Assembly (NCBI GenBank): GCA_022778745.1
Contig: JALFSR010000098.1
Location: forward strand, 1 to 33,078
DNA from: Clostridiales bacterium
GTDB taxonomy: Bacteria; Bacillota; Clostridia; Lachnospirales; Lachnospiraceae
Direction of reading: 5' to 3'
DNA: 33,078 nucleotides
The position numbers and the translations under genes are program-made. Below are positions 24,879 through 32,637 of this stretch, piece by piece; within the stretch, counting starts at the first letter, position 1; each line of letters opens with the position of its first letter. The notes under the pieces were generated by a model. It ran no database searches. It saw only the letters and a list, made by a program, of their open reading frames with translations, and was not told the origin of the DNA.

Positions 24879-26051
24879 ATGAACAGATTTACATTACCAA
24901 GAGATATTTACTATGGTGAGAACGCTTTAGAAGTATTAAAGACATTAAATGGAAAAAAGGCAATGCTCGTACTCGGTGGCGGATCAATGAAGAGATTCGG
25001 CTTTGTAGATAAAGTTCTTTCTTATTTAACAGAATCAGGCATCGAAACTCAATTATTTGAAAACGTAGAACCAGATCCATCTGTAGAGACTGTTATGGCT
25101 GGTGCAAAAGCGATGTCAGAGTTTGAACCTGACTGGATTATCGCTATGGGCGGCGGTTCTCCAATTGACGCTGCAAAGGCAATGTGGACATTCTATGAAT
25201 ATCCAGATACTACATTTGAGCAGCTTATTACACCATTTAGTTTCCCAACTCTTCGTACAAAAGCAAAATTCCTTGCCATTCCTTCTACTTCTGGTACTGC
25301 TACCGAAGTAACTGCATTTTCTGTTATTACTGATTATTCCACTGGTGTAAAGTACCCACTGGCTGACTTTAATATCACTCCTGATGTTGCAGTTGTTGAC
25401 CCGTCACTTGCTGAGACGATGCCTCCAAAATTAACAGCACATACTGGTATGGATGCTTTAACTCATGCAATTGAAGCTTATGTTTCTACATTAAACACTC
25501 CATTTACTGACCCATTGGCAATTAAGGCAATCCAGATGGTATTTGACTATCTGCCAGATTCCTACTCTGGAGATATGAAGGCAAGAGAACAGATGCATTA
25601 TGCACAGTGTCTCGCAGGTATGGCATTCTCCAATGCATTGCTTGGCATCGTTCATTCTATGGCACATAAGACTGGCGCTGCATTCTCTACAGGACATATT
25701 CCTCATGGATGTGCAAATGCGATTTATCTTCCATATGTTATTAAATATAATGCAAAATGTGCACAGGGACGCTATGCAGATATTGCAAGAAGTATTGGTA
25801 TCACAGGTACAGATGCAGAATGTGTTGATGCACTTTGCAAGAAAATTGATGAATACAATGTAAAGTTGAATATTCCTAAGACATTAAAAGACTTCGGAAT
25901 TAACGAGGAAGAATTTTTAGAAAAAGTTGATAAAATTGCAGAACTTGCTGTTGGTGATGCATGTACAGGTTCTAATCCAAGATCAATCACTCCTGCAGAG
26001 ATGGCAAAATTATTGACATATACGTATTATGGTACAGAAGTAGACTTCTAA
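24879..26051 (+). CDS. Iron-containing (group III) alcohol dehydrogenase
   Basis: A 390-residue NAD(P)-dependent dehydrogenase of the FucO/butanol dehydrogenase family, cytosolic. The nucleotide-binding region has MGGGSPIDAAKAMW. The iron ligands are the Asp and His in TGMDALTHAIE, the first His of GIVHSMAHKTGA and the His of HIPHGCAN. All four are present. The length is normal. It most likely reduces an aldehyde to an alcohol as an NADH outlet; the exact substrate (ethanol, butanol, lactaldehyde, propanediol) cannot be told, and there are no neighbouring fucose or propanediol genes. AAAGGGG lies upstream of the ATG. It is a single gene with a consensus promoter and terminator. Codon use suggests strong expression. 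Confidence 0.94.
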   Translation: MNRFTLPRDIYYGENALEVLKTLNGKKAMLVLGGGSMKRFGFVDKVLSYLTESGIETQLFENVEPDPSVETVMAGAKAMSEFEPDWIIAMGGGSPIDAAKAMWTFYEYPDTTFEQLITPFSFPTLRTKAKFLAIPSTSGTATEVTAFSVITDYSTGVKYPLADFNITPDVAVVDPSLAETMPPKLTAHTGMDALTHAIEAYVSTLNTPFTDPLAIKAIQMVFDYLPDSYSGDMKAREQMHYAQCLAGMAFSNALLGIVHSMAHKTGAAFSTGHIPHGCANAIYLPYVIKYNAKCAQGRYADIARSIGITGTDAECVDALCKKIDEYNVKLNIPKTLKDFGINEEEFLEKVDKIAELAVGDACTGSNPRSITPAEMAKLLTYTYYGTEVDF

Positions 26052-26069
26052 TCTCTTTACATACTAAGA

Positions 26070-26083
26070 TTGACCTCAACATC
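26070..26083. repeat. Short match to the right end of the MITE-like element
   Basis: TTGACCTCAACATC matches the right end of the element at 26645-26827 (TTGACCCCAACATC) in 13 of 14 positions. It lies 18 bases after the alcohol dehydrogenase stop. Similarity continues loosely into the flank (an ATTTCAT follows in both). It may be a solo end or remnant; at this length chance is possible. Confidence 0.35.
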
Positions 26084-26106
26084 ATTATTATTTCATAGCT
26101 ACATAA

Positions 26107-26150
26107 AAGGCAGCCATGTTCGATTAACAATTCGAAACATGGCTGCTTTT
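26107..26150. terminator. Terminator between alcohol dehydrogenase and the threonine/serine exporter genes
   Basis: A perfect 11-bp stem, GCAGCCATGTT / AACATGGCTGC (26110-26120 / 26136-26146), is followed by TTTTGTTCTT on the plus strand and by CCTTTTAT on the minus strand. It separates convergent genes and is probably bidirectional. Confidence 0.85.
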
Positions 26151-26169
26151 GTTCTTATGCACATTTCAC

Positions 26170-26622
26170 CTACAATTCTTCTTTTTGTATATCTAAATTT
26201 TGTTCTTTTTTCATCATAATAAAAATCGTATCAACAAGAAAAATCGCCAGTGCAATGACTCCTGCTATTTTTAACGTAAGAATTAGATTTTGTGCAGATA
26301 ACTTATTTTGCTGTGCAATTAAAAAATATACTGCACGATAAATTTGACTTCCTGGAACGAGTGGAAGAATTCCCCCAAGCAAAAATACTGTGACTGGTGT
26401 ACAAAGCTTTCTTGCAAGTATATGACTATATATTCCAACAGAAAATGCTCCGATAAAATTAGCAAATACGACACTATCAAACAGATCAAGTGTCAGCAAA
26501 TAAAACAACCATGCTAATCCTCCACCAATTCCAGCATAAATAATAAATTTCCGCGGCGTTTCTGTCGAAAATCCATAACAGCAAACTCCTATGAATGCAG
26601 CAATTATTTGAACAAATTTCAT
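26170..26622 (-). CDS. Threonine/serine exporter, small subunit (ThrE C-terminal half, YjjB/DUF3815-like)
   Basis: A 150-residue membrane protein with four or five hydrophobic helices (FVQIIAAFIGVCCYGFS; FIIYAGIGGGLAWLFYLLTL; FANFIGAFSVGIYSHILA; VFLLGGILPLVPG; a C-terminal helix). The motif GGILPLVPGSQIYRAVYF is characteristic of the small ThrE subunit, which works with the DUF1212 subunit encoded upstream. In one-gene ThrE proteins the two are fused. The start at 26622 has GGGAGA eight bases upstream; a longer frame to 26715 reads through the inserted repeat and is rejected. The 183-bp MITE-like element separates it from its partner gene. Confidence 0.88.
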   Translation of the reverse strand: MKFVQIIAAFIGVCCYGFSTETPRKFIIYAGIGGGLAWLFYLLTLDLFDSVVFANFIGAFSVGIYSHILARKLCTPVTVFLLGGILPLVPGSQIYRAVYFLIAQQNKLSAQNLILTLKIAGVIALAIFLVDTIFIMMKKEQNLDIQKEEL

Positions 26623-26637
26623 AATATTCTCCCTTTT

Positions 26638-26834
26638 ACAATATGATACCAGGGTCAAAAGGTCATGCGTTTCACGCTTGCATGAAAAAGCATGATTTTG
26701 GGACCCGCAAAACATGAGAAAGTAGCCCGATTAGAGTGAATTTCGAATGTTTTTAGGATTGCGGGAGCACATACGCGGAGCAATCCGTAGGTATCATAGG
26801 GTCAAACTATCTTTTGACCCCAACATCACAATAT
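26638..26834. mobile_element. MITE-like 183-bp element with terminal inverted repeats and 7-bp direct repeats
   Basis: The element spans 26645-26827 and is flanked by ACAATAT on both sides (26638-26644 and 26828-26834), a possible target duplication. The ends GATACCAGGGTCAAAAG and, inverted, GATGTTGGGGTCAAAAG agree at 13 of 17 positions. Inside are several stems. GGGTC plus AAAA pairs with TTTT-GG-GACCC (26652-26706, two-base bulge) around nested CATGC / GCATG (26664-26684). GGATTGC pairs with GCAATCC (26756-26786), and GGGTCAAA pairs with TTTGACCC (26799-26820). ATGATACC (26643-26650) is also inverted at 26790-26797. There is no credible ORF. Partial copies occur at 5614-5635 and perhaps 26070-26083. 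It sits between two genes that form one transporter. Alternative: a structured RNA repeat. Confidence 0.7.
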
Positions 26835-26838
26835 TTCA

Positions 26839-27609
26839 TTACATTCTAAAAAGAACAATTCCAAATCCAACGCCAAGTGCGACTGCCGATGCAACTAAAA
26901 CAGCTTCTGTCATTCGTGCAAGCCCTGCTGTATAATCTCCATATAAAATATCACGTATTGCATTTGTAAATGTCATTCCCGGCAGCAGTGGCATAATGGA
27001 ACCGACAACCATCGGTCCATCATGCAATTCAAATGGTACAAAATTTAAAAACGCCCTTGCCATAACAGCAACTGCTGTTGCTGCAAGCATTGTCTGAAAG
27101 AAATTTGTTATTCTCGTATTTCGAAATGCTACCAAAATCAAAGCCAGAGCAATACCAATCCATACTGCAAAGCAGGCATCAAGCAACGTTCCTCCTACCA
27201 ATATCGTGAACGAAGAACTCACTCCAATAATTCCTACTGCATTAAGTCCTGCTCCATATTGTTTTTCAAACCGCAAATAATCAAGCTGCTGTTCTGCCTC
27301 CTGTGGTGTTATCACTCCAGCACAAAGCTGCCTTGACAATGTATTCACTTTATAAATCATATTCAAATTTACATTGCGTCTTCGAATACGCCTTACGACG
27401 GTAATCGGCTTTTTGTCTTCTTCATATAATGTTACAATAATTCCTGTTGCAATAACTAGACTAGAACTGTCCGTATGTGGATACAGCTTTAAAATATGAT
27501 TAATCGTATCTTCGACTCGATACGTCTCTGCTCCATTTGCAAGCATAATTGCCCCAGCCTTTACTGCCACATCCATAATCTGATAACCATCTGACTTTTT
27601 TTTCTTCAT
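26839..27609 (-). CDS. Threonine/serine exporter, large subunit (ThrE N-terminal half, YjjP/DUF1212)
   Basis: A 256-residue protein of the DUF1212/YjjP family: a cytosolic N-terminal domain (about 1-120) with the motif LANGAETYRVEDTI, thought to be catalytically or functionally important, and TGIIVTLYEE, followed by five membrane helices (about 125-253) with SSSFTILVGGTLLDA and GSIMPLLPGMTFTNAIRDIL. With the small subunit it forms an amino-acid efflux system (threonine/serine, possibly succinate in other species). It starts 18 bases after feoB with GGAG upstream, so it is probably the third gene of the feo operon or reads through from it. The link to iron transport is positional only. Confidence 0.9.
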   Translation of the reverse strand: MKKKKSDGYQIMDVAVKAGAIMLANGAETYRVEDTINHILKLYPHTDSSSLVIATGIIVTLYEEDKKPITVVRRIRRRNVNLNMIYKVNTLSRQLCAGVITPQEAEQQLDYLRFEKQYGAGLNAVGIIGVSSSFTILVGGTLLDACFAVWIGIALALILVAFRNTRITNFFQTMLAATAVAVMARAFLNFVPFELHDGPMVVGSIMPLLPGMTFTNAIRDILYGDYTAGLARMTEAVLVASAVALGVGFGIVLFRM

Positions 27610-27627
27610 TCCAATATTTTCTCCAAT

Positions 27628-29628
27628 CTACATAATCAGACTTCCTATTTGGAATACTGCAGCAGCAGCTGCCCATGCAAATATAAGTTGGAATACAACC
27701 ATACCGATTGTCCATTTCCATGAACGAGTCTCTCGTTTGATCGTTGCGATCGTTGCAATACACGGTGTATAGAGCAGACAGAAAACCATCAATGCATACG
27801 CATTCAGACTTGTAAATCCACTTGCTCCTAAAACCTGGCTTAGCTGTGTCATACCTACTGCTGAATTAATATTCGTAATGCCAAACAATACGGAAAAACT
27901 TGATACAACAACTTCTTTTGCGGAAATTCCACAAATTAATGCTAATCCAATCTGCCACATTCCAAGTCCAGCTACAGATAACACTGGCACCATCCAATGA
28001 CCAAGCACAGCACCAAAACTGTCTGCCACATCAGATACCATACCACTCATATTAAAATTTAATACAAACCATAATAAAATAGATGCAATAAAAATCGTCG
28101 TACCAGCTTTTGTTAAATAATCTTTTACTTTCTCCCACACATAAATACGAACCGTACGCGCATTTGGCACTTTATATTCTGGAAGTTCAATCATTAAAAT
28201 ACCTTGTTCTTTTGCTTTTGTAACCTTTGATACAACTAATGCAATCAAAATTGCAACTACAATTCCAATGATATACAATGAGTATGAAACAAGCATCGCA
28301 TATTTTCCAAAAAACATATCTGCAAACAATACATAAATTGGCAAACGTGCCGAACATGACATAAATGGGGTCAATAAAATCGTTCGCTTTCGGTCACTTT
28401 CATGTTCCAATGCTCTTGTTGCCATAACTGCTGGAACTGTACATCCAAATCCAAGAACCATCGGCAAAAATGCTTTTCCAGAAAGACCAACCTTTCCCAT
28501 AACACCATCCATGACATAGGCAACTCTTGCCATATATCCACTGTCTTCCAAAAATGCAAGTGCTAAAAATAAAATAAAAATATTAGGTAAAAATGTCAAA
28601 ATACCTCCAACACCTGCAATAATTCCATCTACAATCAATGAAATCAACCAATCACTCGCTGATACAAACTGTAACAATGAAGTAACAGTTGCTGAAAACC
28701 AATCCAATCCGACTTCAAAATATCCCTTTAAGAAATCTCCAACAGTAAAAGTAAAGAAAAATACAAGAGCAATAATTCCTAAGAAAATTGGAAGTCCCCA
28801 AAATGGATGAGTCAGCCACTGGTCAATTTTTTCGGTAAATGCAACCTTTGCATCTCGATTAAACAGACATTCTTCAACAACTCCTTCTATGTACTCATAT
28901 TTCTGATTAATAATCTCATTTTCATAACTTCGATCTACAATATGTCCGACTTCAATTGGATGATCATTTACTACTGTTTCATCTTCTTCCAACAATTTAA
29001 TTGCATGCCAACGTAAAATTTGATGATCCTCACCATATTCTTCTTTTACAATATCAATTAACTGCTCAATTTTTTGCTCAATCTCGTCGGAATAACGTAC
29101 AATCTTTTCATCTGGTACTTCTTGATAATGATGGACTACTGCATGCATCAATACATCCAGTCCGGTACGCTTTCTCGCAGATACAGGAACAACTGGAATA
29201 TCACCAAGCATTTCCGGAAGACGATGCAAATCTATTTCCATTCCTCTTTCTTCTACAATATCCATCATATTCAATGCTACAATTACTGGTTTTCCAAGTT
29301 CTAATAACTGCATCGTCAAATATAAGTTTCGCTCCAGACTTGAAGCATCTACTACATTTACAATAACATCTACATTACCTTGAAGTACTTCTTTTCTTGA
29401 TACTCTCTCCTCAATTGTATAAGAAGTCAAACTATATACGCCTGGCAAATCAACAAGTGTTAAGTTTGTTGTCTTATAGTTTGTATACCCTTCTTTTCTC
29501 TCAACGGTAACGCCTGGCCAATTGGCCACTTTTAAGTTCGCACCTGTGTATGCATTAAAAAGAGTTGTCTTTCCACAGTTTGGATTTCCCATAAAGGCAA
29601 TCGTAATATGCTCTGGTCTTTCTGCCAT
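27628..29628 (-). CDS. feoB: Ferrous iron transporter FeoB
   Basis: The GTPase-linked membrane protein for Fe(II) uptake, important for anaerobes where iron is reduced. It has 666 residues. The G domain at the N-terminus has G1 GNPNCGKTT (14-22), G2/switch with WPGVTVERKEG, G3 DLPGVYS, G4 NMMD and G5 SARKRTG. A helical GDI-like spacer follows to about 250. The membrane part has the two Gate motifs, including FMSCSARLPIYVLFAD and LLYTPCIATIA. It is near the family's normal length. The start overlaps the feoA stop by one base (TAATG), with GGAGG upstream. No feoC is seen. Confidence 0.96.
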   Translation of the reverse strand: MAERPEHITIAFMGNPNCGKTTLFNAYTGANLKVANWPGVTVERKEGYTNYKTTNLTLVDLPGVYSLTSYTIEERVSRKEVLQGNVDVIVNVVDASSLERNLYLTMQLLELGKPVIVALNMMDIVEERGMEIDLHRLPEMLGDIPVVPVSARKRTGLDVLMHAVVHHYQEVPDEKIVRYSDEIEQKIEQLIDIVKEEYGEDHQILRWHAIKLLEEDETVVNDHPIEVGHIVDRSYENEIINQKYEYIEGVVEECLFNRDAKVAFTEKIDQWLTHPFWGLPIFLGIIALVFFFTFTVGDFLKGYFEVGLDWFSATVTSLLQFVSASDWLISLIVDGIIAGVGGILTFLPNIFILFLALAFLEDSGYMARVAYVMDGVMGKVGLSGKAFLPMVLGFGCTVPAVMATRALEHESDRKRTILLTPFMSCSARLPIYVLFADMFFGKYAMLVSYSLYIIGIVVAILIALVVSKVTKAKEQGILMIELPEYKVPNARTVRIYVWEKVKDYLTKAGTTIFIASILLWFVLNFNMSGMVSDVADSFGAVLGHWMVPVLSVAGLGMWQIGLALICGISAKEVVVSSFSVLFGITNINSAVGMTQLSQVLGASGFTSLNAYALMVFCLLYTPCIATIATIKRETRSWKWTIGMVVFQLIFAWAAAAAVFQIGSLIM

Positions 29629-29852
29629 TAGTTTTCCTCCTTTACTGTAATTCCTTTTGCAATTGTCTTACCAATTGCCCATCGAGTCCCTCTCACACGA
29701 ATAATAATAGATCCGTTTCTTTTTTGGTTCACAATCTCAACTTTTGTCTGTTCAATTAATCCGATTGCTTCCAAACGTCTCTTAATGCCGATATCAATAT
29801 CAATCGACAATACTTGATATGTGTGTTTTACCTTTCCATCATATAATGTCAT
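29628..29852 (-). CDS. feoA: Ferrous iron transport protein FeoA
   Basis: A 74-residue SH3-like cytosolic partner of FeoB. It begins MTLYDGKVKHTYQVLSID, contains RRLEAIGLIEQTKVEIVNQ and RGTRWAIGKTIAKGI, and ends TVKEEN, all typical of FeoA. The start at 29852 is chosen because the FeoA fold begins right after it; the in-frame ATG 18 codons upstream adds a basic tail not found in the family. The ribosome binding site (AAGAG) is modest. A possible short leader ORF (29839-29955) in another frame overlaps its start by 14 bases. I see no full Fur or DtxR box. Confidence 0.9.
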   Translation of the reverse strand: MTLYDGKVKHTYQVLSIDIDIGIKRRLEAIGLIEQTKVEIVNQKRNGSIIIRVRGTRWAIGKTIAKGITVKEEN

Positions 29853-29955
29853 AAATTCTTCTCTTCTTTCTGTAGATAAAATAAGACGGAAGCCATATGT
29901 TTTCATGAAAAGTCAGAGAAACGGATTTCCAATACCCGATTTTCCTATTATTCAT
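29839..29955 (-). CDS. Possible 38-residue leader ORF overlapping the feoA start
   Basis: ATG at 29955 has AGGGAG (29967-29962) six bases upstream, a better ribosome binding site than that of feoA. The frame reads MNNRKIGYWKSVSLTFHENI and ends in a basic stretch with KKRRIYDII. Its stop at 29841-29839 lies 14 bases inside feoA, in a different frame, so terminating ribosomes could feed feoA. An extended -10 (TGT-GATAAT, -10 at 29980-29975) lies just upstream but would start the transcript almost at the ribosome binding site. No homologue is recognised; it may be chance. Confidence 0.25.
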   Translation of the reverse strand: MNNRKIGYWKSVSLTFHENIWLPSYFIYRKKRRIYDII

Positions 29956-30057
29956 GACTAACTCCCTGTCTTATATTATCACAATTGAAACAAAAATCCT
30001 AGTAATTTTTCAAAAACTATATTTTAATATCAAAATAAATACTTATCTTCAACTCTT

Positions 30058-31467
30058 CTATTTTTCACTATGTTTCAGCCGCAGACGGAAAAATCTCTCT
30101 TTTACCTTTTTCCATGAGAATGGAATCAATGGATAAAAATAACTTCTTCCCGAAAATGTTTTATTGCATACTAATGCTAAAATTGAAATTATAATTCCAA
30201 TGATAAATCCCGGCAAATTAAACAATGCAGTCAAAACTAGTGTAATTAATCGCATAAATTTAATCGCATATCCAAGTTCAAAGCTCGACTGTGTATAATT
30301 TGCTACTGCTACAAATGCCATATATAACATCGGTTCTGAATTAAACCAACCTGATTTTACAGAAAATTCTCCAAGTACAAGTGCAGCCATTACACTGAGC
30401 GGAGTCGTGAGCATACTTGGTGTATTGACTGCCGCAAGACGCAGACCATCAATGGACAATTCCAATAATAATAATTGTAAAATCAATGGCACATTTATTT
30501 TTTCTTTCACTTGAATAAATAAAAGCCAATCAGGCAGCCAGTCAGGATTTTGCATGAACAGCAGCCAAATCGGTGTCATCACTAATGTCATAATTGAAAT
30601 TAACAGACGTGTTAAACGAAGATATGTTCCAGTAATAGGTGGGAAATAATAATCATCCGCTTCTTCGATAATATCAAATACCGATGACGGCATAATTAAT
30701 GCTGAAGGAGAATTATCCACAAGCACTGCAATATTTCCTTCTAATATACAGGCTGCCGCCGTATCTGGACGTTCTGTAAATTTAAATTTTGGAAATGGAT
30801 TATACCATTTGTATGGATAAATACATTCTGCCAAACTTTGCTGATTCATTGTAAGTGCATCAACTTCTAAGTTTTGAATTTTACTGCGCAGTTTTTCAAG
30901 AAGACCTGAATCTACTCGATCTTCAATATAGCAAAGACAGACATCTGTCATAGACCGCCTTCCCGTCTGCAGCACTTCCATTGTTAGCTGCGGATCGCGA
31001 ATTCTTCGTCGAATTAATGCAGTGTTAAATACTAATGTTTCCACAAATCCATCTCTTGATCCACGCATCGTTTTATCTTTTTCTGGCTCTGAGACTGAAC
31101 GCGCTGGATAAGTACGACAATCAATTTCTAAACATTGAGAAAATCCATCAATAAATAATAATGCTTGCCCTGATAATAATTTTAAAATCGTATCCTCATA
31201 ATTCTTTCCTAAGCCAATCTCAGCATATGGTAATAATAATTTTGAAAATTCATGTGCATTCTCAGGAAATGAATCAGGAATCTGTTTGAATAAAAACTCT
31301 AATAATTTTTCAAGTATTTCATCTTTTGTAAATCCATCAATACAATAGATTACCGCATCCCGTTTTCCAATTTTTATAACACGATAAATGATATCAAAAT
31401 TATGTTTAACTCGCAGTTCCTCTTCCATATATGACATAACTTGAGAAATTTCCGAATGAATTTGCAT
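30058..31467 (-). CDS. GerA-family spore germination protein (SpoVAF/GerAA-like)
   Basis: A 469-residue protein of the GerA family, which sits in the inner spore membrane. The N-terminal cytoplasmic domain (about 1-270) has PEKDKTMRGSRDGFVETLVF, NTALIRRRIRDPQLTMEVLQTGRRS and NIAVLVDNSPSALIMPS, all family signatures. Four or five membrane helices follow, with FEEADDYY-type entry (EEADDYYFPPITGTYLR), and then a basic C-terminal tail. The N-terminal form with DVCLCYIEDRVD resembles SpoVAF more than the nutrient receptor GerAA, but no spoVA or gerB/gerC genes are adjacent, so it is an orphan here. AGGAGG precedes the ATG. A sporulation-sigma promoter (SigG-like) is only weakly suggested (GCATA, 17 bp, AATACTG). 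Confidence 0.9.
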   Translation of the reverse strand: MQIHSEISQVMSYMEEELRVKHNFDIIYRVIKIGKRDAVIYCIDGFTKDEILEKLLEFLFKQIPDSFPENAHEFSKLLLPYAEIGLGKNYEDTILKLLSGQALLFIDGFSQCLEIDCRTYPARSVSEPEKDKTMRGSRDGFVETLVFNTALIRRRIRDPQLTMEVLQTGRRSMTDVCLCYIEDRVDSGLLEKLRSKIQNLEVDALTMNQQSLAECIYPYKWYNPFPKFKFTERPDTAAACILEGNIAVLVDNSPSALIMPSSVFDIIEEADDYYFPPITGTYLRLTRLLISIMTLVMTPIWLLFMQNPDWLPDWLLFIQVKEKINVPLILQLLLLELSIDGLRLAAVNTPSMLTTPLSVMAALVLGEFSVKSGWFNSEPMLYMAFVAVANYTQSSFELGYAIKFMRLITLVLTALFNLPGFIIGIIISILALVCNKTFSGRSYFYPLIPFSWKKVKERFFRLRLKHSEK

Positions 31468-31501
31468 GAAAATCCTCCTTTTATACTGTTTATAACAATC
31501 T

Positions 31502-31615
31502 CTAATGACCTACAGAAACAGTATTTACAAAAAAAGAAAAACTATGCATCCATTTACATATATCTTCCAAGGCGTTTTTTATCATAAAAAAATAAAACAA
31601 ACAATTAAACTCCAT
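31502..31615 (-). CDS. Possible 37-residue small protein with ribosome binding site in a hairpin loop
   Basis: ATG at 31615 lies seven bases after a perfect AGGAGG (31623-31628). It encodes 37 residues starting MEFNCLFYFFMIKNALEDIC and ending NTVSVGH, with a hydrophobic start and a Phe-rich middle. It ends 34 bases before the GerA-family gene on the same strand, so it could be a co-expressed small protein or a leader peptide. No family recognised. The AGGAGG sits where the hairpin GTTCTGC / GCAGAAC (31617-31642) can present or hide it. The AT-rich context makes short open frames common, so the ribosome binding site is the main support. Confidence 0.35.
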   Translation of the reverse strand: MEFNCLFYFFMIKNALEDICKWMHSFSFFVNTVSVGH

Positions 31616-31616
31616 T

Positions 31617-31642
31617 GTTCTGCCTCCTCATAAATGCAGAAC
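31617..31642 (-). promoter_or_regulatory. Hairpin carrying an AGGAGG ribosome binding site
   Basis: A perfect 7-bp stem, GTTCTGC / GCAGAAC, with a 12-nt loop. AGGAG lies at the 3' side of the loop and its last G opens the stem; the ATG of a 37-codon frame is two bases after the stem. It lies between loaP and the GerA-family gene. Confidence 0.45.
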
Positions 31643-31743
31643 AGGCAATATTTTAACAAATCAAAAAGAACTATCACAGAAAAATATTTTCCTGTAATAA
31701 TTCTTCTTATTCTTCATCCCAACTAATTCAATTAATAAAACAA

Positions 31744-32259
31744 TTATTCTTGTTTCTGTAAAATCTCAATTCCCATATGTACATCAGTCGTACTTCCCAT
31801 AAATGTCGTTCGTACTACTGCAATTCTCTTATGTAGATTGACTTTTACAATCTCTCCTTCATAATCTTTCAAATTACCTTCTAAAATTTTGACCTTATTC
31901 CCCTTTTCAATCATAACTTTACTGATGCTTGCGACATGATCATTGCCTCCCCAACGCTGAATAAAATAAATTTCTTTTTCTTGCAATGGGATAAATGTTC
32001 CCTGATTATCTCCTAATAATTTTGTTAATTTTGGAACAGATTTTAGTTTTAAAAAAATTTCTTCTGGATTATCGGTAACGACAAATACATATCCAGGAAA
32101 TAATTTTTCTTTTATCACTCCCCATGCTCCATTTATTTTTCTCATTCGCTCTCTTTGCGGAAAAAAGCAATCGATCAATTCACCATTGGTAATAATCGTC
32201 CGGATAAGCTGACAAGTAAGACTTTCTTGACCACTTTTTACTTGTATTACATACCACAT
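31744..32259 (-). CDS. loaP: NusG-like transcription antiterminator, LoaP type
   Basis: A 171-residue specialised NusG paralogue. The NGN domain comes first (MWYVIQVKSGQE, then CFFPQRERMRK and LFPGYVFV), followed by a KOW domain near the C-terminus (GNKVKILEGNLKDYEGEIVKVN). LoaP proteins in Bacillota promote readthrough of terminators in long polysaccharide or antibiotic operons, normally from a position next to those genes. Here it is alone: the next genes are a GerA-family gene and nifJ, and the cpsBCD unit lies 12 kb away. The start at 32259 has AGGGGG upstream; an ATG three codons earlier touches that site. Two promoters lie upstream. Confidence 0.88.
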   Translation of the reverse strand: MWYVIQVKSGQESLTCQLIRTIITNGELIDCFFPQRERMRKINGAWGVIKEKLFPGYVFVVTDNPEEIFLKLKSVPKLTKLLGDNQGTFIPLQEKEIYFIQRWGGNDHVASISKVMIEKGNKVKILEGNLKDYEGEIVKVNLHKRIAVVRTTFMGSTTDVHMGIEILQKQE

Positions 32260-32292
32260 GATTAACATCCCCCTAAAAAGATGATTTTTTAT

Positions 32293-32321
32293 ACCATAGT
32301 ACACCTCAACACGGTAGTCAA
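32293..32321 (-). promoter_or_regulatory. Proximal promoter candidate of loaP
   Basis: Minus-strand -35 TTGACT (32321-32316), 17-bp spacer, -10 TATGGT (32298-32293). It gives a short leader of about 27 nt. The -10 is weaker than that of the distal promoter. Confidence 0.45.
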
Positions 32322-32416
32322 GTGAATACTTATCATTCCCTTTGCTGCCCGCCTATAGCCTTATTCAAGAATACTGGTATATTCTTACTTTATGTACTCT
32401 TTCTACATCCGATATT

Positions 32417-32445
32417 ATTATACCGTAATGACACCTGTAAGTCAA
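32417..32445 (-). promoter_or_regulatory. Distal strong promoter of loaP
   Basis: Minus-strand -35 TTGACT (32445-32440), 17-bp spacer, -10 TATAAT (32422-32417). The leader of about 150 nt contains a perfect 7-bp hairpin, AAGAATA / TATTCTT (32367-32386). It lies in the 378-bp gap between nifJ and loaP, which otherwise holds the nifJ terminator and no ORF I can support. Confidence 0.75.
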
Positions 32446-32561
32446 CATCTATTTATATAATAGATTCAGCCATCAAACAGACACCATTTATACAATCCTT
32501 TCAAAGTCAAGAGGATATCCTTATTTTTTCAAATATTTCCGTTTGTTTTACGACTTCGTAC

Positions 32562-32597
32562 AAAAAATCCTCTGCCAGATAAAACTGACAGAGGATT
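32562..32597 (-). terminator. Terminator of nifJ
   Basis: On the minus strand a 13-bp stem, AATCCTCTGTCAG / CTGGCAGAGGATT with one G-U pair and a 6-nt loop, is followed by a run of six T. It lies about 40 bases after the nifJ stop. Confidence 0.9.
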
Positions 32598-32637
32598 CCA
32601 AAATTATATTTGTCTTTCAACAAATACTATATTTGAA

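Noticed and set aside
26623-26715. Longer N-terminus for the small exporter subunit
   Set aside because: The extension is encoded by the inserted repeat element, and a proper ribosome binding site stands before the internal ATG at 26622.
26799-26820. Hairpin GGGTCAAA / TTTGACCC as a transcription terminator
   Set aside because: No T run follows on either strand; it is better explained as part of the repeat element.
29970-29990. Fur box upstream of feoA (TGATAAT seen)
   Set aside because: Only the left half matches; the right half of the 7-1-7 pattern is absent, and the TGATAAT overlaps a -10 box.
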